NCBI GenBank assembly: GCA_029550925.1
Contig: JAKPGL010000010.1
Coordinates: forward strand, 1-41,262
Length of the DNA: 41,262 bases
Direction of reading: 5' to 3'
Source of the DNA: Planctomycetota bacterium
GTDB lineage: Bacteria > Planctomycetota > Planctomycetia > Pirellulales > Thermoguttaceae
Positions within the stretch are counted from its first letter, which is position 1. Each line of letters begins with the position of its first letter. Shown here one piece after another: positions 1 to 8,309 of this stretch. A model generated the notes under the pieces. The model had not been told where the DNA came from, ran no database searches, and was given only the letters and a program-made list of their open reading frames with translations. Position numbers and translations under genes: made by a program.

Positions 1-376
1 GACCGTCGCACGGATCGGTGCAAAAGGCGGCAAACGGCACGGCCCCACCCTGAGCAAACTCCTCAGCCGCCGACGCCAACGCCATGCCCAACTCATAATG
101 CCCTGTGTGAAACCCCAACGCCGTCGGCCGACCGTCGGAGGCCCGAATGCCGCCCAGGTTGCTCAGCATCAAATAATGCGGCCCGGTCAGCCGATCCGCC
201 GGCCAACCCATGCCAGCGCTTTCGGTCATGCCGAAAATCACCCCGCTGGGAGAGTCCAAAAGGATTTGCTCCGTAATCGGCAACCGACCTTCCGGGCCCG
301 GCCCTACCGTCCGGACTTGATACAAGCTAGGATCGCCGCTATCCAAAAGCCGCAACCGCTCAGAGGAAACTCTCAT
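1..376 (-). CDS. YjhG/YagF-type sugar-acid dehydratase, N-terminal part (runs off left edge)
   Basis: Reading the minus strand from the ATG at 376 gives about 125 residues with no stop before the window edge, so the C-terminal ~80% is missing. The start has an AGGGAGAG Shine-Dalgarno sequence. The protein matches, from memory, the N-terminus of E. coli YjhG/YagF (D-xylonate dehydratase branch of the IlvD/Edd family): YQVRTVGPGPEGRLP, then SGVIFGMTESAGMGW, LGGIRASDGRP, GHYELGMA and a terminal CTDPCDG that in the family precedes Fe-S/Mg ligands. These enzymes dehydrate sugar acids such as xylonate to 2-keto-3-deoxy acids in the cytoplasm. It lies 148 bp downstream of the fumarase gene in the same direction and may share its transcript. 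Family assignment is fairly sure; substrate is not. Confidence 0.8.
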   Translation of the reverse strand, partial: MRVSSERLRLLDSGDPSLYQVRTVGPGPEGRLPITEQILLDSPSGVIFGMTESAGMGWPADRLTGPHYLMLSNLGGIRASDGRPTALGFHTGHYELGMALASAAEEFAQGGAVPFAAFCTDPCDG

Positions 377-524
377 CCGTTTGCTCTCCCTGGCAGTATC
401 GTAAGAGAATCGCATTGGAGGCGTTTCACTCCATAAGGAGGTTGACACATAGTCCGCCTCCGCCGATCCAACACCGGCAAAACAGTCGAACAGACGATGC
501 TCGAACACCTTTTGCCAGAAGACG

Positions 525-1955
525 TTACGTTGGTTCGGCCGGGCCGCACATCCGGCGGGGGTCCAGCACCTGCCGAAGCTCCTCTTCCGATAGCACGCCT
601 CGTTCCTGGCACAGTTGCCGAATGGTTTTTCCGGTGCGGAAGGCTTCCTTGGCCAACTCGGCGGCCCGCTCGTAGCCAATGTGCGGAACCAACGCCGTCA
701 CCAAAGCCAGGCTCTTTTCCACCGCAGCCTCACACTGACTTCTGTTGGCCTCCATGCCGGTCAGATACCGCTGGGCCAAAAGCCGGGCCGACCGGGCCAG
801 CAACCGCACGCTCTCCAGCACCGCATCGGCCATCACCGGCATCATGACGTGCAACTGGAACTGCCCGCCAGCCGACCCACAAAAAACAACCGTCTGGTCG
901 TTGCCCAGGACCCGGGCTGCCGCCTGCATGACCGCCTCGCAAACCACCGGATTCACCTTGCCCGGCATGATGGAACTGCCCGGCTGAAGCTCCGGCAGAA
1001 TAATTTCATACAGCCCGCAGCGCGGCCCGGACGCCAAAAGCCGAAGATTGTTCCCTATATTGAAAAGGCTCACCGCCGCGGTGCGCAATTGTCCGTGGCA
1101 TTCGACCAGGGCGTCCCGCTGCGATTGGGCCTCAAAGTGGTTGGCCGCCTCCACAAACGGCACGCCGGTCTGCCGGGCCAACAGTTGCGCTACCCGTCGG
1201 CCGAACTCCGGATGGGTATTGATCCCCGTGCCGACCGCTGTGCCGCCGATGGGCAGCTCCCACAAGGCTTGCTCGGCCCGACTCGCCCGATCCAGGGCCA
1301 ACTCCATCTGTCGAGCCCATCCGCCGGCCTCTTGCCCCAGCCGGATCGGCGTGGCGTCGGCCAAATGCGTCCGACCGATTTTGATAATCTCCTGCCAGGC
1401 AGCCGCTTTGGCCAACAACGCCTGATGACACTCCCGCAGCGCCGGCAGAAGCTCCTCACGGATCGCCCGCGCAGCCGCCACATGAATGGTCGTCGGAAAC
1501 ACATCGTTGGAGCTTTGCCCAAGGTTCACATGATCGTTCGGATGGATCGCCTTTTCCGGACTGAACCGATCCAGGCCGGCCAGTTCCATGGCCCGATGGG
1601 CGATCACCTCATTGGCGTTCATGTTGCTCGAGGTGCCCGAACCGGTCTGATACACATCCACCGGAAACTGATGGTCCCATTTTCCCTCGGCCACTTCCCG
1701 GGCGGCGGCGATCAGGGCTTCCATCTGCGGCGCAGAAAGCGGGCGGGGACCGGTCTGCAATCGGCCCAACTCTCGGTTCACCACAGCGGCCGCCCATTTC
1801 ACCAGCCCCAAGGCGTGGATCAGTTCGGTCGGAAGCCCCCGGCCCGAAATCGGAAAGTTCTCCACCGCCCGTTGCGTCTGGGCGCCCCAATACGCCTCGG
1901 CAGGCACACGCACCTCGCCCATCGTATCCCGTTCCAAACGAAACTCCGCCATCAT
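525..1955 (-). CDS. fumC: Class II fumarate hydratase
   Basis: This 476-residue protein has the normal length and motifs of the iron-independent fumarase that interconverts fumarate and malate in the TCA cycle. Visible motifs are TGSGTSSNMNANEV near residue 104, GQSSNDVFPT near 146, GRTHLADATP near 194 (catalytic-base His 197) and the superfamily signature GSSIMPGKVNP at 326-336, whose serine loop closes on the substrate. The related aspartase and argininosuccinate lyase share the last signature, but the overall sequence reads as FumC. The ATG at 1955 has AAAGGA 5-10 bases upstream; a second ATG follows at once. It sits 66 bp downstream of the oxoamine synthase gene in the same orientation. 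Confidence 0.95.
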   Translation of the reverse strand: MMAEFRLERDTMGEVRVPAEAYWGAQTQRAVENFPISGRGLPTELIHALGLVKWAAAVVNRELGRLQTGPRPLSAPQMEALIAAAREVAEGKWDHQFPVDVYQTGSGTSSNMNANEVIAHRAMELAGLDRFSPEKAIHPNDHVNLGQSSNDVFPTTIHVAAARAIREELLPALRECHQALLAKAAAWQEIIKIGRTHLADATPIRLGQEAGGWARQMELALDRASRAEQALWELPIGGTAVGTGINTHPEFGRRVAQLLARQTGVPFVEAANHFEAQSQRDALVECHGQLRTAAVSLFNIGNNLRLLASGPRCGLYEIILPELQPGSSIMPGKVNPVVCEAVMQAAARVLGNDQTVVFCGSAGGQFQLHVMMPVMADAVLESVRLLARSARLLAQRYLTGMEANRSQCEAAVEKSLALVTALVPHIGYERAAELAKEAFRTGKTIRQLCQERGVLSEEELRQVLDPRRMCGPAEPT

Positions 1956-2021
1956 GCGATCCTTTGGAAAAACGCCTTTTGCTTCCCAAACCTTTCATCC
2001 TATCCAGAGCGGAACTCCCGA

Positions 2022-3197
2022 TCAACTTAGGAACCTTTTGGCCAGGACGGCCAGGGCTTCCAAAAGGGCGTCGATCATCCCCGAGCTATGGCTGGCGCAA
2101 AGACTGATCCGCAAACAGGACTCGCCTTCCGGCACGGCAGGCGGTCGGATCGGCGGCACAAAGAGGCCCCGCTCGGCCAATGCGGCGGAAAACTCCAGGG
2201 CCGTTTCCGGCCGGCCCACTAGGACGGGAATAATCTGACTCATGCTGGGGCCCAACCTCCACCCCTGCCGACGCAATTCGGCCCGGACATAATCGGCCGA
2301 TTCCAAAAGGCGGCGTCGGCGGATCGGTTCGGTTTGCACGATCTCCAAAGCGGCCATTGCTGCGGCCGCCATCGGCGCCGGCGGCGCCGTGGAAAATAGA
2401 TACGACCTGGCCCGCTGCACCAGCCAATCGATCAAGATGCGGCTGCCCACCACAAATCCGCCCACCGAACCCAGCGCTTTGCTCAACGTGCCGATCTGCA
2501 CCGGAATCTCTTTTTCCACGCCCAGATGCTCAGCCGTCCCTCGCCCACCTGCACCGAAGACCCCCGTCGCATGGGCTTCATCGACCAAGAGCATGGCCTC
2601 GTACCGATGGGCCAGTTCGACCAACTCGCCAAGCGGCGCTAAATCGCCGTCCATGCTGAAAAGGCCATCCGTTACGATCAGCCGACGCCGATACTGCCCC
2701 CCACGCTCCAAAAGCCGCTCCAGCTGCCGATACTCCCCATGCCCATAGACCCGCACATCCGCCCGGCTCAGCCGGGCGCCATCCCAAAGACTCGCATGGT
2801 TCTTGGCGTCCATATACACCGCATCGCCCGGCCCCACCAGAGCGGCAATGGTTCCCATATTGGCGGCAAACCCACTGCCAAACACCACCGCCGACTCTCT
2901 ACCCTCGAACTCCGCAAGCCGACTCTCCAATCTCTGATGCAGCACGCTATAACCGCTCACCAAAGGACTGGCCCCCGCACCCCACCCCTCCTGGACCGCG
3001 GCAACAGCGGCAGCTTTCACCCGTTCGTCGGACGCCAACCCCAGATAATCGTTCGACCCAAAATTCACCAGCTCCCGTCCATCCAGAACCACCACCGCTC
3101 CCTGCGGCCCTTGCCGAACTCGCCGACGCCGCCGTAACCCGGCCTGATCCAATTGCTCCAACTCGGCCTCTATCCAACTCAACGGGTCTTTCCGCAT
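2022..3197 (-). CDS. Alpha-oxoamine synthase (8-amino-7-oxononanoate synthase or glycine C-acetyltransferase type)
   Basis: A 391-residue fold-type I PLP enzyme that condenses an amino acid with an acyl-CoA. Visible features are FGSNDYLGL near residue 46, SGYSVLHQRLE (81-91), FGSGFAAN, the cofactor-contact motif DEAHATG (206-212) and the PLP lysine in TLSKALGS (Lys 240). Length and motifs fit BioF (biotin synthesis, alanine plus pimeloyl-ACP/CoA) and KBL (threonine breakdown) equally well. No biotin or threonine gene is next to it, so the substrate stays open. The longest frame begins at a TTG at 3227; I chose the ATG at 3197 because GGGAGG lies 9 bases before it. It is transcribed toward fumC and diverges from the sigma factor gene. 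Confidence 0.88.
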   Translation of the reverse strand: MRKDPLSWIEAELEQLDQAGLRRRRRVRQGPQGAVVVLDGRELVNFGSNDYLGLASDERVKAAAVAAVQEGWGAGASPLVSGYSVLHQRLESRLAEFEGRESAVVFGSGFAANMGTIAALVGPGDAVYMDAKNHASLWDGARLSRADVRVYGHGEYRQLERLLERGGQYRRRLIVTDGLFSMDGDLAPLGELVELAHRYEAMLLVDEAHATGVFGAGGRGTAEHLGVEKEIPVQIGTLSKALGSVGGFVVGSRILIDWLVQRARSYLFSTAPPAPMAAAAMAALEIVQTEPIRRRRLLESADYVRAELRRQGWRLGPSMSQIIPVLVGRPETALEFSAALAERGLFVPPIRPPAVPEGESCLRISLCASHSSGMIDALLEALAVLAKRFLS

Positions 3198-3377
3198 AAA
3201 CCATCGCCTCCCAACAATTTCCAACAAAACTTCCTATGGAGAGAGTGTAAAATGAAAGAGGATTCCCAGGAAAGTCCCCTCGATAGATGCATTTTGAATA
3301 ACTCTAAAGTGGCATTTTTAAGATCGCCGTAACAGGCATCCCTCTCCCGGCAACTTTTTTATAGAGGACCCTTCGGC
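3198..3377. promoter_or_regulatory. Divergent intergenic region between oxoamine synthase and sigma factor genes
   Basis: These 180 bases must hold the promoters of both divergent genes. They are clearly more AT-rich than the flanking coding DNA, especially around 3285-3365. I cannot assign -35 and -10 boxes with confidence. The sigma gene has AGAGGA 9-10 bases before its ATG. Confidence 0.4.
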
Positions 3378-3956
3378 ATGGCTTCGTCGAGCAGCGGCCC
3401 GCCTTCCCCATCGACGACCGAAGCCCCGGCGCTGAATTGGTCCCGGCTGCTCCGGGAGCACGAGCGTTGGCTTCGGACGGTCGTCTATGCGCGGTTGGGG
3501 GAACCGCAGGCGGTCGAAGAGGTCATGCAGGAGGTGGCGTTGGCCGCCGTGGAACAAAAAGCCCCTTTGGCAGACCCGACAAAAGCGGCCCCTTGGCTTT
3601 ATCGGTTGGCGGTTCGGCAGGCCCTGCTCTACCGCCGCCGACAAGGCCGACACCGGAAATTGGTGGATCGGTATGCCCAACGGGTGTCTGACCCGGCTGC
3701 CCAATCGGTCCGAGGGGATCCGCTTCAATGGCTTCTGGCCGCCGAACGCCGGGAGTTGCTCCGGCGGGCCTTGGACCGGTTGCCCAAACGGGACGCCGAA
3801 ATCCTCCTCCTAAAATACACCGAAGACTGGAGTTATCGCCAAATCGCCGAACATTTGGGAACCACCGAAGGCGCAATCCAAGCCCGGCTCCATCGGGCGC
3901 GCTGCAGACTGCGTGAGCAACTCGCCTCCTTGGTCGAAGGAGATGGTCAGTTATGA
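3378..3956 (+). CDS. ECF-type RNA polymerase sigma factor
   Basis: A 192-residue protein with the two-domain layout of extracytoplasmic-function sigma factors. The sigma-2 region runs over about residues 20-85, with LLREHERWLRTVVYARLG and a DPTKAAPWLYRLAVRQAL stretch typical of region 2.3-2.4. The sigma-4 region covers about 120-185: LPKRDAEILLLKYTEDWSYRQIAEHLGTT is cut by the expected helix-turn-helix, then EGAIQARLHRARCRLRE. It would direct RNA polymerase to a small stress or envelope regulon. Its stop overlaps the start of the next gene (ATGA at 3953-3956), a translational-coupling arrangement typical of a sigma/anti-sigma pair. The first ~20 residues are low-complexity Ser/Pro. Exact ECF group is not determined. 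Confidence 0.92.
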   Translation: MASSSSGPPSPSTTEAPALNWSRLLREHERWLRTVVYARLGEPQAVEEVMQEVALAAVEQKAPLADPTKAAPWLYRLAVRQALLYRRRQGRHRKLVDRYAQRVSDPAAQSVRGDPLQWLLAAERRELLRRALDRLPKRDAEILLLKYTEDWSYRQIAEHLGTTEGAIQARLHRARCRLREQLASLVEGDGQL

Positions 3957-4825
3957 ACGCTCATTTTCCTTCTCAAGAGGGGTCTGATAAGTTGGCCAAG
4001 GCCCAAACCGGCCCTGGCGGCACTCCCCCTGCGGACAGCATGAAAGCCGACTTCCCTCAAAATCCACCCGGCAAAGAGGAGCAGCACACCCTGGATGAGG
4101 GGCAGTTGGATCGGCTCGTCGATGGGGAACTTTCGGAAGCCCAGCGGCGGGAAGTGCTCCAGCAGGTAGCGGTCCATCCGGAAGGCTGGCGGCGGTTGGC
4201 CCTGGCCTTTTTGGAAGCCCAAACATGGCGGCAGGAAATGCCCTGTTTGGTGCAAACTCCTATCGCCCCAAAACCGCAGCCGGTGGTTCGGCCTGCATCC
4301 ACCCGCCCAATCCGTAGTCCGGCATGGCAAATCCTCGCATTGGCAGGAGGTGTCCTGGTTGCCTTTTTAGGGGGGTATTGGATGCGAGACATTTGGCCCG
4401 GCCTCCCAACCAGTTCCCAAGAAGGACTCATAGTCCAAAGCACTCCTCTTCCCAAACAGGCCAACCAGGAAACACAGGAACGAAAGACGCCATCGGAAGA
4501 AGATTGGTTGAAGGAAGGCCCGGAATCCTCGGGGAGACCATCTTCTTCTGGGTGGGAATATGTAACTCTGACGGCCGGCAGGGGGCCGGATGGCGTGCCG
4601 GAGGTAGTCCGGGTTCCGGTCAGCCCGGCAGTGCCGGAGAGAGGTTTGGCTCCGTCCCGGCCTCCTATTCCTGAAGAACTGCTCGAGTTACTTCGTCGGT
4701 GGGGGGCCGAAGTTTCCCATTCTCGTGGGTTTGTGCCGCTTCGGATCGAAGATGGCCGCCAAGTCGTGGTACCTGTGGAACAGGTGGAACTATACCGCCG
4801 TCCCCAGGGGGAGCGGTATCAATAG
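3953..4825 (+). CDS. Membrane-anchored anti-sigma-factor-like protein
   Basis: This 290-residue protein overlaps the sigma gene by four bases and has AAGGAG before its ATG. The cytoplasmic N-terminal part contains LDRLVDGELSEAQRREVLQQ (about residues 52-71) and a second helix around 79-95, the shape of the sigma-binding domain of planctomycete anti-sigma factors. The Cys/His ligands of a zinc-binding anti-sigma domain are not visible there. One transmembrane segment runs from about 124 to 143, followed by a ~145-residue exported domain rich in Pro and Ser. The exported domain ends in a compact part (about 190-285) that I do not recognise. Position and topology argue that it holds the adjacent sigma factor at the membrane; this is inference. 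Confidence 0.75.
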   Translation: MNAHFPSQEGSDKLAKAQTGPGGTPPADSMKADFPQNPPGKEEQHTLDEGQLDRLVDGELSEAQRREVLQQVAVHPEGWRRLALAFLEAQTWRQEMPCLVQTPIAPKPQPVVRPASTRPIRSPAWQILALAGGVLVAFLGGYWMRDIWPGLPTSSQEGLIVQSTPLPKQANQETQERKTPSEEDWLKEGPESSGRPSSSGWEYVTLTAGRGPDGVPEVVRVPVSPAVPERGLAPSRPPIPEELLELLRRWGAEVSHSRGFVPLRIEDGRQVVVPVEQVELYRRPQGERYQ

Positions 4826-4838
4826 GTTTCCTCGGGTT

Positions 4839-4905
4839 GTGCCGACCCGCCCCATAAGAGGATTGCTTTCGCCTCTTTGGAGGGGCCCGCTGTCGAGATC
4901 GGCAC
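4839..4905. other. Nested intergenic hairpin between anti-sigma and PDZ genes
   Basis: Outer arms GTGCCGA (4839-4845) and TCGGCAC (4899-4905) pair perfectly. Between them CCCC/GGGG and AAGAGG (4856-4861)/CCTCTT (4872-4877) also pair, giving a three-tier stem-loop. No U-run follows, so a simple terminator is unlikely; an mRNA processing or attenuating structure is possible. Confidence 0.5.
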
Positions 4906-4912
4906 ACCTTCT

Positions 4913-4940
4913 GTAACAAAACCTTTCCTTCGGTAACAAA
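4913..4940 (+). promoter_or_regulatory. Direct repeat GTAACAAA x2, possible operator or promoter element
   Basis: GTAACAAA occurs at 4913-4920 and again at 4933-4940, exactly 20 bp (about two helical turns) apart, 79 bases before the PDZ gene ATG. Such spacing puts both sites on one face of the DNA. No protein is known to bind it; a site for the upstream sigma factor or another regulator is speculative. Confidence 0.35.
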
Positions 4941-5018
4941 TGAAAACGGAGAGGAAGCAAAACGTTGATGGTGTGGGTTGGTCAGGTTGTTAGGCTTTTT
5001 TTCAAAAGGAGGTTGGCG

Positions 5019-6119
5019 ATGTACAAGGTAGGATGGTGGATGGTACTGGGTGTTTTGGTGGGGTTACCGATCTGGGCAACGGCAGCAGAACACGGCGCGG
5101 TTCCGCCGCACTCCATGCAGATTCAGGTTCACTCGATCCCCGGCGGGGCGGTTGGCGTGGCTCATGGGGGAGGCTTTTCGGACTCTTTGCCCAAACCCAG
5201 CGAGTACTGGCTGGGCGTAGAGTGTACGCCGGTGGATCCGACGCTCCGGTCGCATTTGCAACTGCCCGAAGGCCAGGGTCTGGTGGTTCGCTCGGTAGTA
5301 CCGGACAGCCCGGCCGCCAAAGCAGGACTCCGGGAACACGACATTCTCCTGCAAGCCGGGGACAAAAAGCTCAACCGGATCAACGATCTCGTCGAGGCAG
5401 TGGAGTCGGCCAAGGAGCAGAAGCTTTCGTTGGAGATCGTGCGGGAGGGCAAGCGGCAGAAGATCGACGTAACCCCGGCCAAGCGTCCGCCGGAACAAAT
5501 GACGCCAGGCTTCGGCTGGGGCATGCCGATCCCCGCACCGGGCAATCCCGATTTCGAGGCCTTCCGCAAGTGGTTTGAGAAGATGCAGCCGGGCCAACCG
5601 CTCCGGTTCCGATTCTTCCAGCCGGGGTTTGTAGCGCCGCCGGGGTTTAGGTGGCAGTTCGGCGGGCAGACCGTCTTGCCGGAAGGCTTGAGCATCGCCG
5701 TGACGAAGACCGGCAACGAGCCGGCCCGGATCAGCGTGAAAAAGGACGGTCAGACCTGGGAAGTTACCGAAAAGGAGCTGGACAAATTACCGCCGGATAT
5801 ACGGCCTCATGTGGAACGGATGCTGGGCGGGACCGGTCCGATCGACATTGAATCCTTGGAGACGCCCAGCCCCTGGTTCGGCGGCGAACCGAAAGAACCC
5901 CGTTTGCCGGGTCGCATCCGCCCGGACCTGCAAAAACAACTTGAAAAACAACAGCAGCAATTGGAAAAACTCCAGAAACAACTCGAGGAGTTGAAGAAGT
6001 CGTTGGAACAGATCGGCCCGGCGGCGCCGGAGCAGGGCGTTCCGGAATCGCCGCGGAAGGGACTGAAAAAATCCGCCCCCAAGCCGCCGGTAAAAGAACC
6101 GGTAAAAGAAAAGGTCTGA
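5019..6119 (+). CDS. Exported PDZ-domain protein with C-terminal coiled coil
   Basis: The ATG at 5019 is preferred over one at 4965 because AAAGGAGG lies 6 bases upstream and the product then starts with a signal peptide (MYKVGWW..., hydrophobic to about residue 20, cleavage near ATA-A). The 366-residue product has a PDZ domain over about 64-153, with the carboxylate-binding-type loop YWLGVE and GLVVRSVVPDSPAAKAGLREHDILLQ broken by the usual turn, as in HtrA/DegP. No protease domain is present. A Gln/Lys/Leu coiled coil follows at about 303-332, then a Lys/Pro-rich tail. It lies downstream of a sigma/anti-sigma pair and may sense or bind peptides in the envelope for that module (inference). 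A strong terminator lies 145 bp beyond its stop. Confidence 0.82.
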   Translation: MYKVGWWMVLGVLVGLPIWATAAEHGAVPPHSMQIQVHSIPGGAVGVAHGGGFSDSLPKPSEYWLGVECTPVDPTLRSHLQLPEGQGLVVRSVVPDSPAAKAGLREHDILLQAGDKKLNRINDLVEAVESAKEQKLSLEIVREGKRQKIDVTPAKRPPEQMTPGFGWGMPIPAPGNPDFEAFRKWFEKMQPGQPLRFRFFQPGFVAPPGFRWQFGGQTVLPEGLSIAVTKTGNEPARISVKKDGQTWEVTEKELDKLPPDIRPHVERMLGGTGPIDIESLETPSPWFGGEPKEPRLPGRIRPDLQKQLEKQQQQLEKLQKQLEELKKSLEQIGPAAPEQGVPESPRKGLKKSAPKPPVKEPVKEKV

Positions 6120-6419
6120 TGCCGTCGGCTTTCGGACGGATTGGGACGCCCTCGGGGGTCGAAAGAAACGCTGGAACACCGATCGGCGTCCTACGGATAA
6201 AGGAAAATGCCCTCTGCGTCCAGAAATCAGATAGACCTTGGACGGCAAGGTCGGATAGAATAGAGGGGTACGGCGTTGGCCGCACCCCTTTTTTATTTGG
6301 ACGCTCCTGGCCGCTGAATGGAGGAACCTGCTCTCCGGCGCCATGCCGGCGCAAATGGTGGTAAGACGGAGAGTGGGAAGGCTGGCAAGGCCCCAGCGGC
6401 GGGGGCGGAGAGGTTCCGC
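6120..6419 (+). other. 300-bp intergenic region with tandem hairpins
   Basis: No gene is visible. The region holds a perfect 7-bp hairpin (GACCTTG/CAAGGTC, 6234-6252) followed 11 bases later by the rho-independent terminator at 6264. After that comes the leader of the nicotinamidase gene, which contains another palindrome (CGCCATGCCGGCG, near 6340-6352). Confidence 0.5.
6264..6294 (+). terminator. Rho-independent terminator of the sigma/PDZ group
   Basis: AGGGGT and CGGC pair with GCCG and ACCCCT around a GTTG loop with one A-C mismatch, and the 3' arm runs directly into TTTTTT. This is the cleanest terminator in the window. Confidence 0.85.
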
Positions 6420-7049
6420 ATGAACTGTCTGGTGATTGTGGATGTGCAGAACGATTTTTGTCCGGGCGGGGCGTTGCCGGTGCAGGAGGGGGACCGGGTG
6501 GTACCGGTGATCAATCGGCTACTGGATCGGTTTGATCGGGTGGTGGCCACGCAGGATTGGCATCCGCCGGGGCATTTGAGTTTTGCGGCGAACCATCCGG
6601 GCCGAACGCCGGGAGAGGTGATCCAATTGGCCGGGCTGGAGCAGGTGCTTTGGCCGGTGCATTGCGTGCAGGACACGCCGGGGGCGGAGTTTCATCCGGA
6701 TTTGGACCTTTCCAGGATCCAGGCGGTGTTTCGCAAAGGAGTGGACCCGGAGGTGGACAGTTACAGCGGATTTTTCGATAACGGGCGTCGTCGGAGCACC
6801 GGATTGGAGGAGTATCTTCGTCGGGAGGGGGTGGAAGAGGTATATATTGGCGGATTAGCGACGGATTATTGCGTGCGGTGGACCGCGCTGGATGCAGTGC
6901 GTCTAGGGTTCCGCACCTGGGTGATCGAAGACGCCTGCCGGGGCGTGGAACTTCGGCCTGGCGATACAGCAGCCGCTTTGGCAGAGATGGCGCAGACAGG
7001 TGTGCAAATTATCCACAGCAACGACCTCTGTCGAGATCCCTGTTTTTAG
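6420..7049 (+). CDS. pncA: Nicotinamidase / pyrazinamidase
   Basis: A 209-residue isochorismatase-fold hydrolase that deamidates nicotinamide to nicotinate for NAD salvage. The catalytic triad is visible as Asp 8 (IVDVQNDF), Lys 106 (FRKGVD) and Cys 151 (GGLATDYCV). Metal ligands are suggested by Asp 47 and His 49 (TQDWHPPGH). CPGGALPV and WPVHCVQDTPGAEFH are family-typical. The longest frame starts at 6318, but its first 34 residues do not resemble the family; the ATG at 6420 has GGAGAGG upstream and begins exactly where PncA proteins begin. It follows the terminator at 6264 and is probably transcribed on its own. Confidence 0.93.
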   Translation: MNCLVIVDVQNDFCPGGALPVQEGDRVVPVINRLLDRFDRVVATQDWHPPGHLSFAANHPGRTPGEVIQLAGLEQVLWPVHCVQDTPGAEFHPDLDLSRIQAVFRKGVDPEVDSYSGFFDNGRRRSTGLEEYLRREGVEEVYIGGLATDYCVRWTALDAVRLGFRTWVIEDACRGVELRPGDTAAALAEMAQTGVQIIHSNDLCRDPCF

Positions 7050-7268
7050 AACCTCGGAACCATTCAGCCGAAGGAGACGGCCGTCGGGTACGCAGATTCC
7101 TGCGAAAGCAACAGTTCAGGTTTGCTTGTACAAGAACGAAAACCTAGACTCCTTTAGGAAATAGGAAAAAAAGGATCTCGCTTTCGCGGCGGCGTTATAG
7201 GGCCTTCTTTGTTAAGGACCAATCTTACTCGGCTAAAATGTACCCCCTTTTTTCATTTAGGAAGAGCT

Positions 7269-8309
7269 ATGCCTGATTTACGGAAAGATCCGATTGTGGG
7301 CCGATGGGTCATTGTGGCCAAGAGTCGGGCCAAACGGCCCCATGATTTTGAATTTTCCGTTCGGCGTCGGCGGGGAGGGTTTTGCCCTTTCTGTCCGGGC
7401 CATGAAGATAAAACCCCCGGCGAAATCCTGGCCTATCGAAACCCCGGCGCCCCGCCGAACCGGGAAGGCTGGCGGGTCCGGGTGGTGCCGAATAAGTTTC
7501 CCGCCCTGGAAATCGAAGGCGATCTGCACAAACGCGGCGAAGGCATCTACGACATGATGCGGGGCGTGGGCGCCCACGAAGTGATCATCGAGACGCCCAA
7601 ACACCTCTGGAGCATCTCCCAACTTTCCGAGCCGGAAATCCAGGAGGTGCTTTGGGTGTATCGGGATCGCCTGGTGGATTTGAAGAAGGACCCCCGGCTT
7701 GTGTATGGGATGATCTTCAAGAATGTCGGACCGGCTGCCGGGGCCACCCTGGAACACACCCACAGCCAACTGATCGTTACGCCCATCGTGCCGATTAACG
7801 TCTGGGAAGAGATGACCGGTTCCTTGGAGTTTTATCATTATCGCGGCCGGTGCGTTTATTGCGACATGATCCAACAGGAACTAGCGACAGAAAAGCGGAT
7901 TGTAGTGGATACGCCGTCGTTTACGGCGTTTTGTCCGTTTGCCAGCCGATTTCCGTTCGAGACGTGGATTTTGCCGAAAGGCCATTCCAGCCATTACGAA
8001 AATATCCAAAAAAACGGAATTGACGAATTATCCGGGGTGTTGAAACAAACGATTGCGAAAATTGAATCGGCCCTGGACCAGCCAGCGTATAATTACATCA
8101 TCCACACGGCCCCCTTTGACGTACAGGAACTGGCGCATTATCACTGGCATATAGAGATTATGCCGAGTATAACGCGTCCGGCCGGGTTTGAGTGGGGTAC
8201 CGGATTTTACATCAATCCGGTCCCGCCCGAGGAGGCGGCGGCGTTTCTGCGGGAAGTAGAACTGGAGTTGCCGGAAACGGAAGAGATTTCTTCTAAACAA
8301 ACCGGTTAA
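7269..8309 (+). CDS. Galactose-1-phosphate uridylyltransferase family protein (GalT or ADP-glucose phosphorylase type)
   Basis: A 346-residue HIT-superfamily nucleotidyltransferase. It opens with [21 protein letters not shown], then zinc ligands CPFC (Cys 39, Cys 42). The active-site motif is HTHSQ at 163-167, with His 165 as the predicted nucleophile that carries the nucleotide. A second zinc-type pair, CVYC, follows and the C-terminal half has [11 protein letters not shown]. coli GalT has HPH at the active site. The Thr and the flanking [10 protein letters not shown] resemble the GalT-like ADP-glucose phosphorylases, so the substrate may be an ADP-sugar rather than UDP-sugar. The ATG at 7269 has AGGAAG upstream and starts the conserved region; an upstream frame from 7209 lacks support. 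It lies just before a GH57 gene on the same strand. Confidence 0.85.
   Translation: MPDLRKDPIVGRWVIVAKSRAKRPHDFEFSVRRRRGGFCPFCPGHEDKTPGEILAYRNPGAPPNREGWRVRVVPNKFPALEIEGDLHKRGEGIYDMMRGVGAHEVIIETPKHLWSISQLSEPEIQEVLWVYRDRLVDLKKDPRLVYGMIFKNVGPAAGATLEHTHSQLIVTPIVPINVWEEMTGSLEFYHYRGRCVYCDMIQQELATEKRIVVDTPSFTAFCPFASRFPFETWILPKGHSSHYENIQKNGIDELSGVLKQTIAKIESALDQPAYNYIIHTAPFDVQELAHYHWHIEIMPSITRPAGFEWGTGFYINPVPPEEAAAFLREVELELPETEEISSKQTG

Noticed and set aside
615-2030. Long open frame (471 codons) on the plus strand across fumC
   Set aside because: It is the antisense shadow of fumarase in GC-rich DNA: His/Arg/Pro-rich, no recognisable domain, while the opposite strand gives a perfect fumarase.
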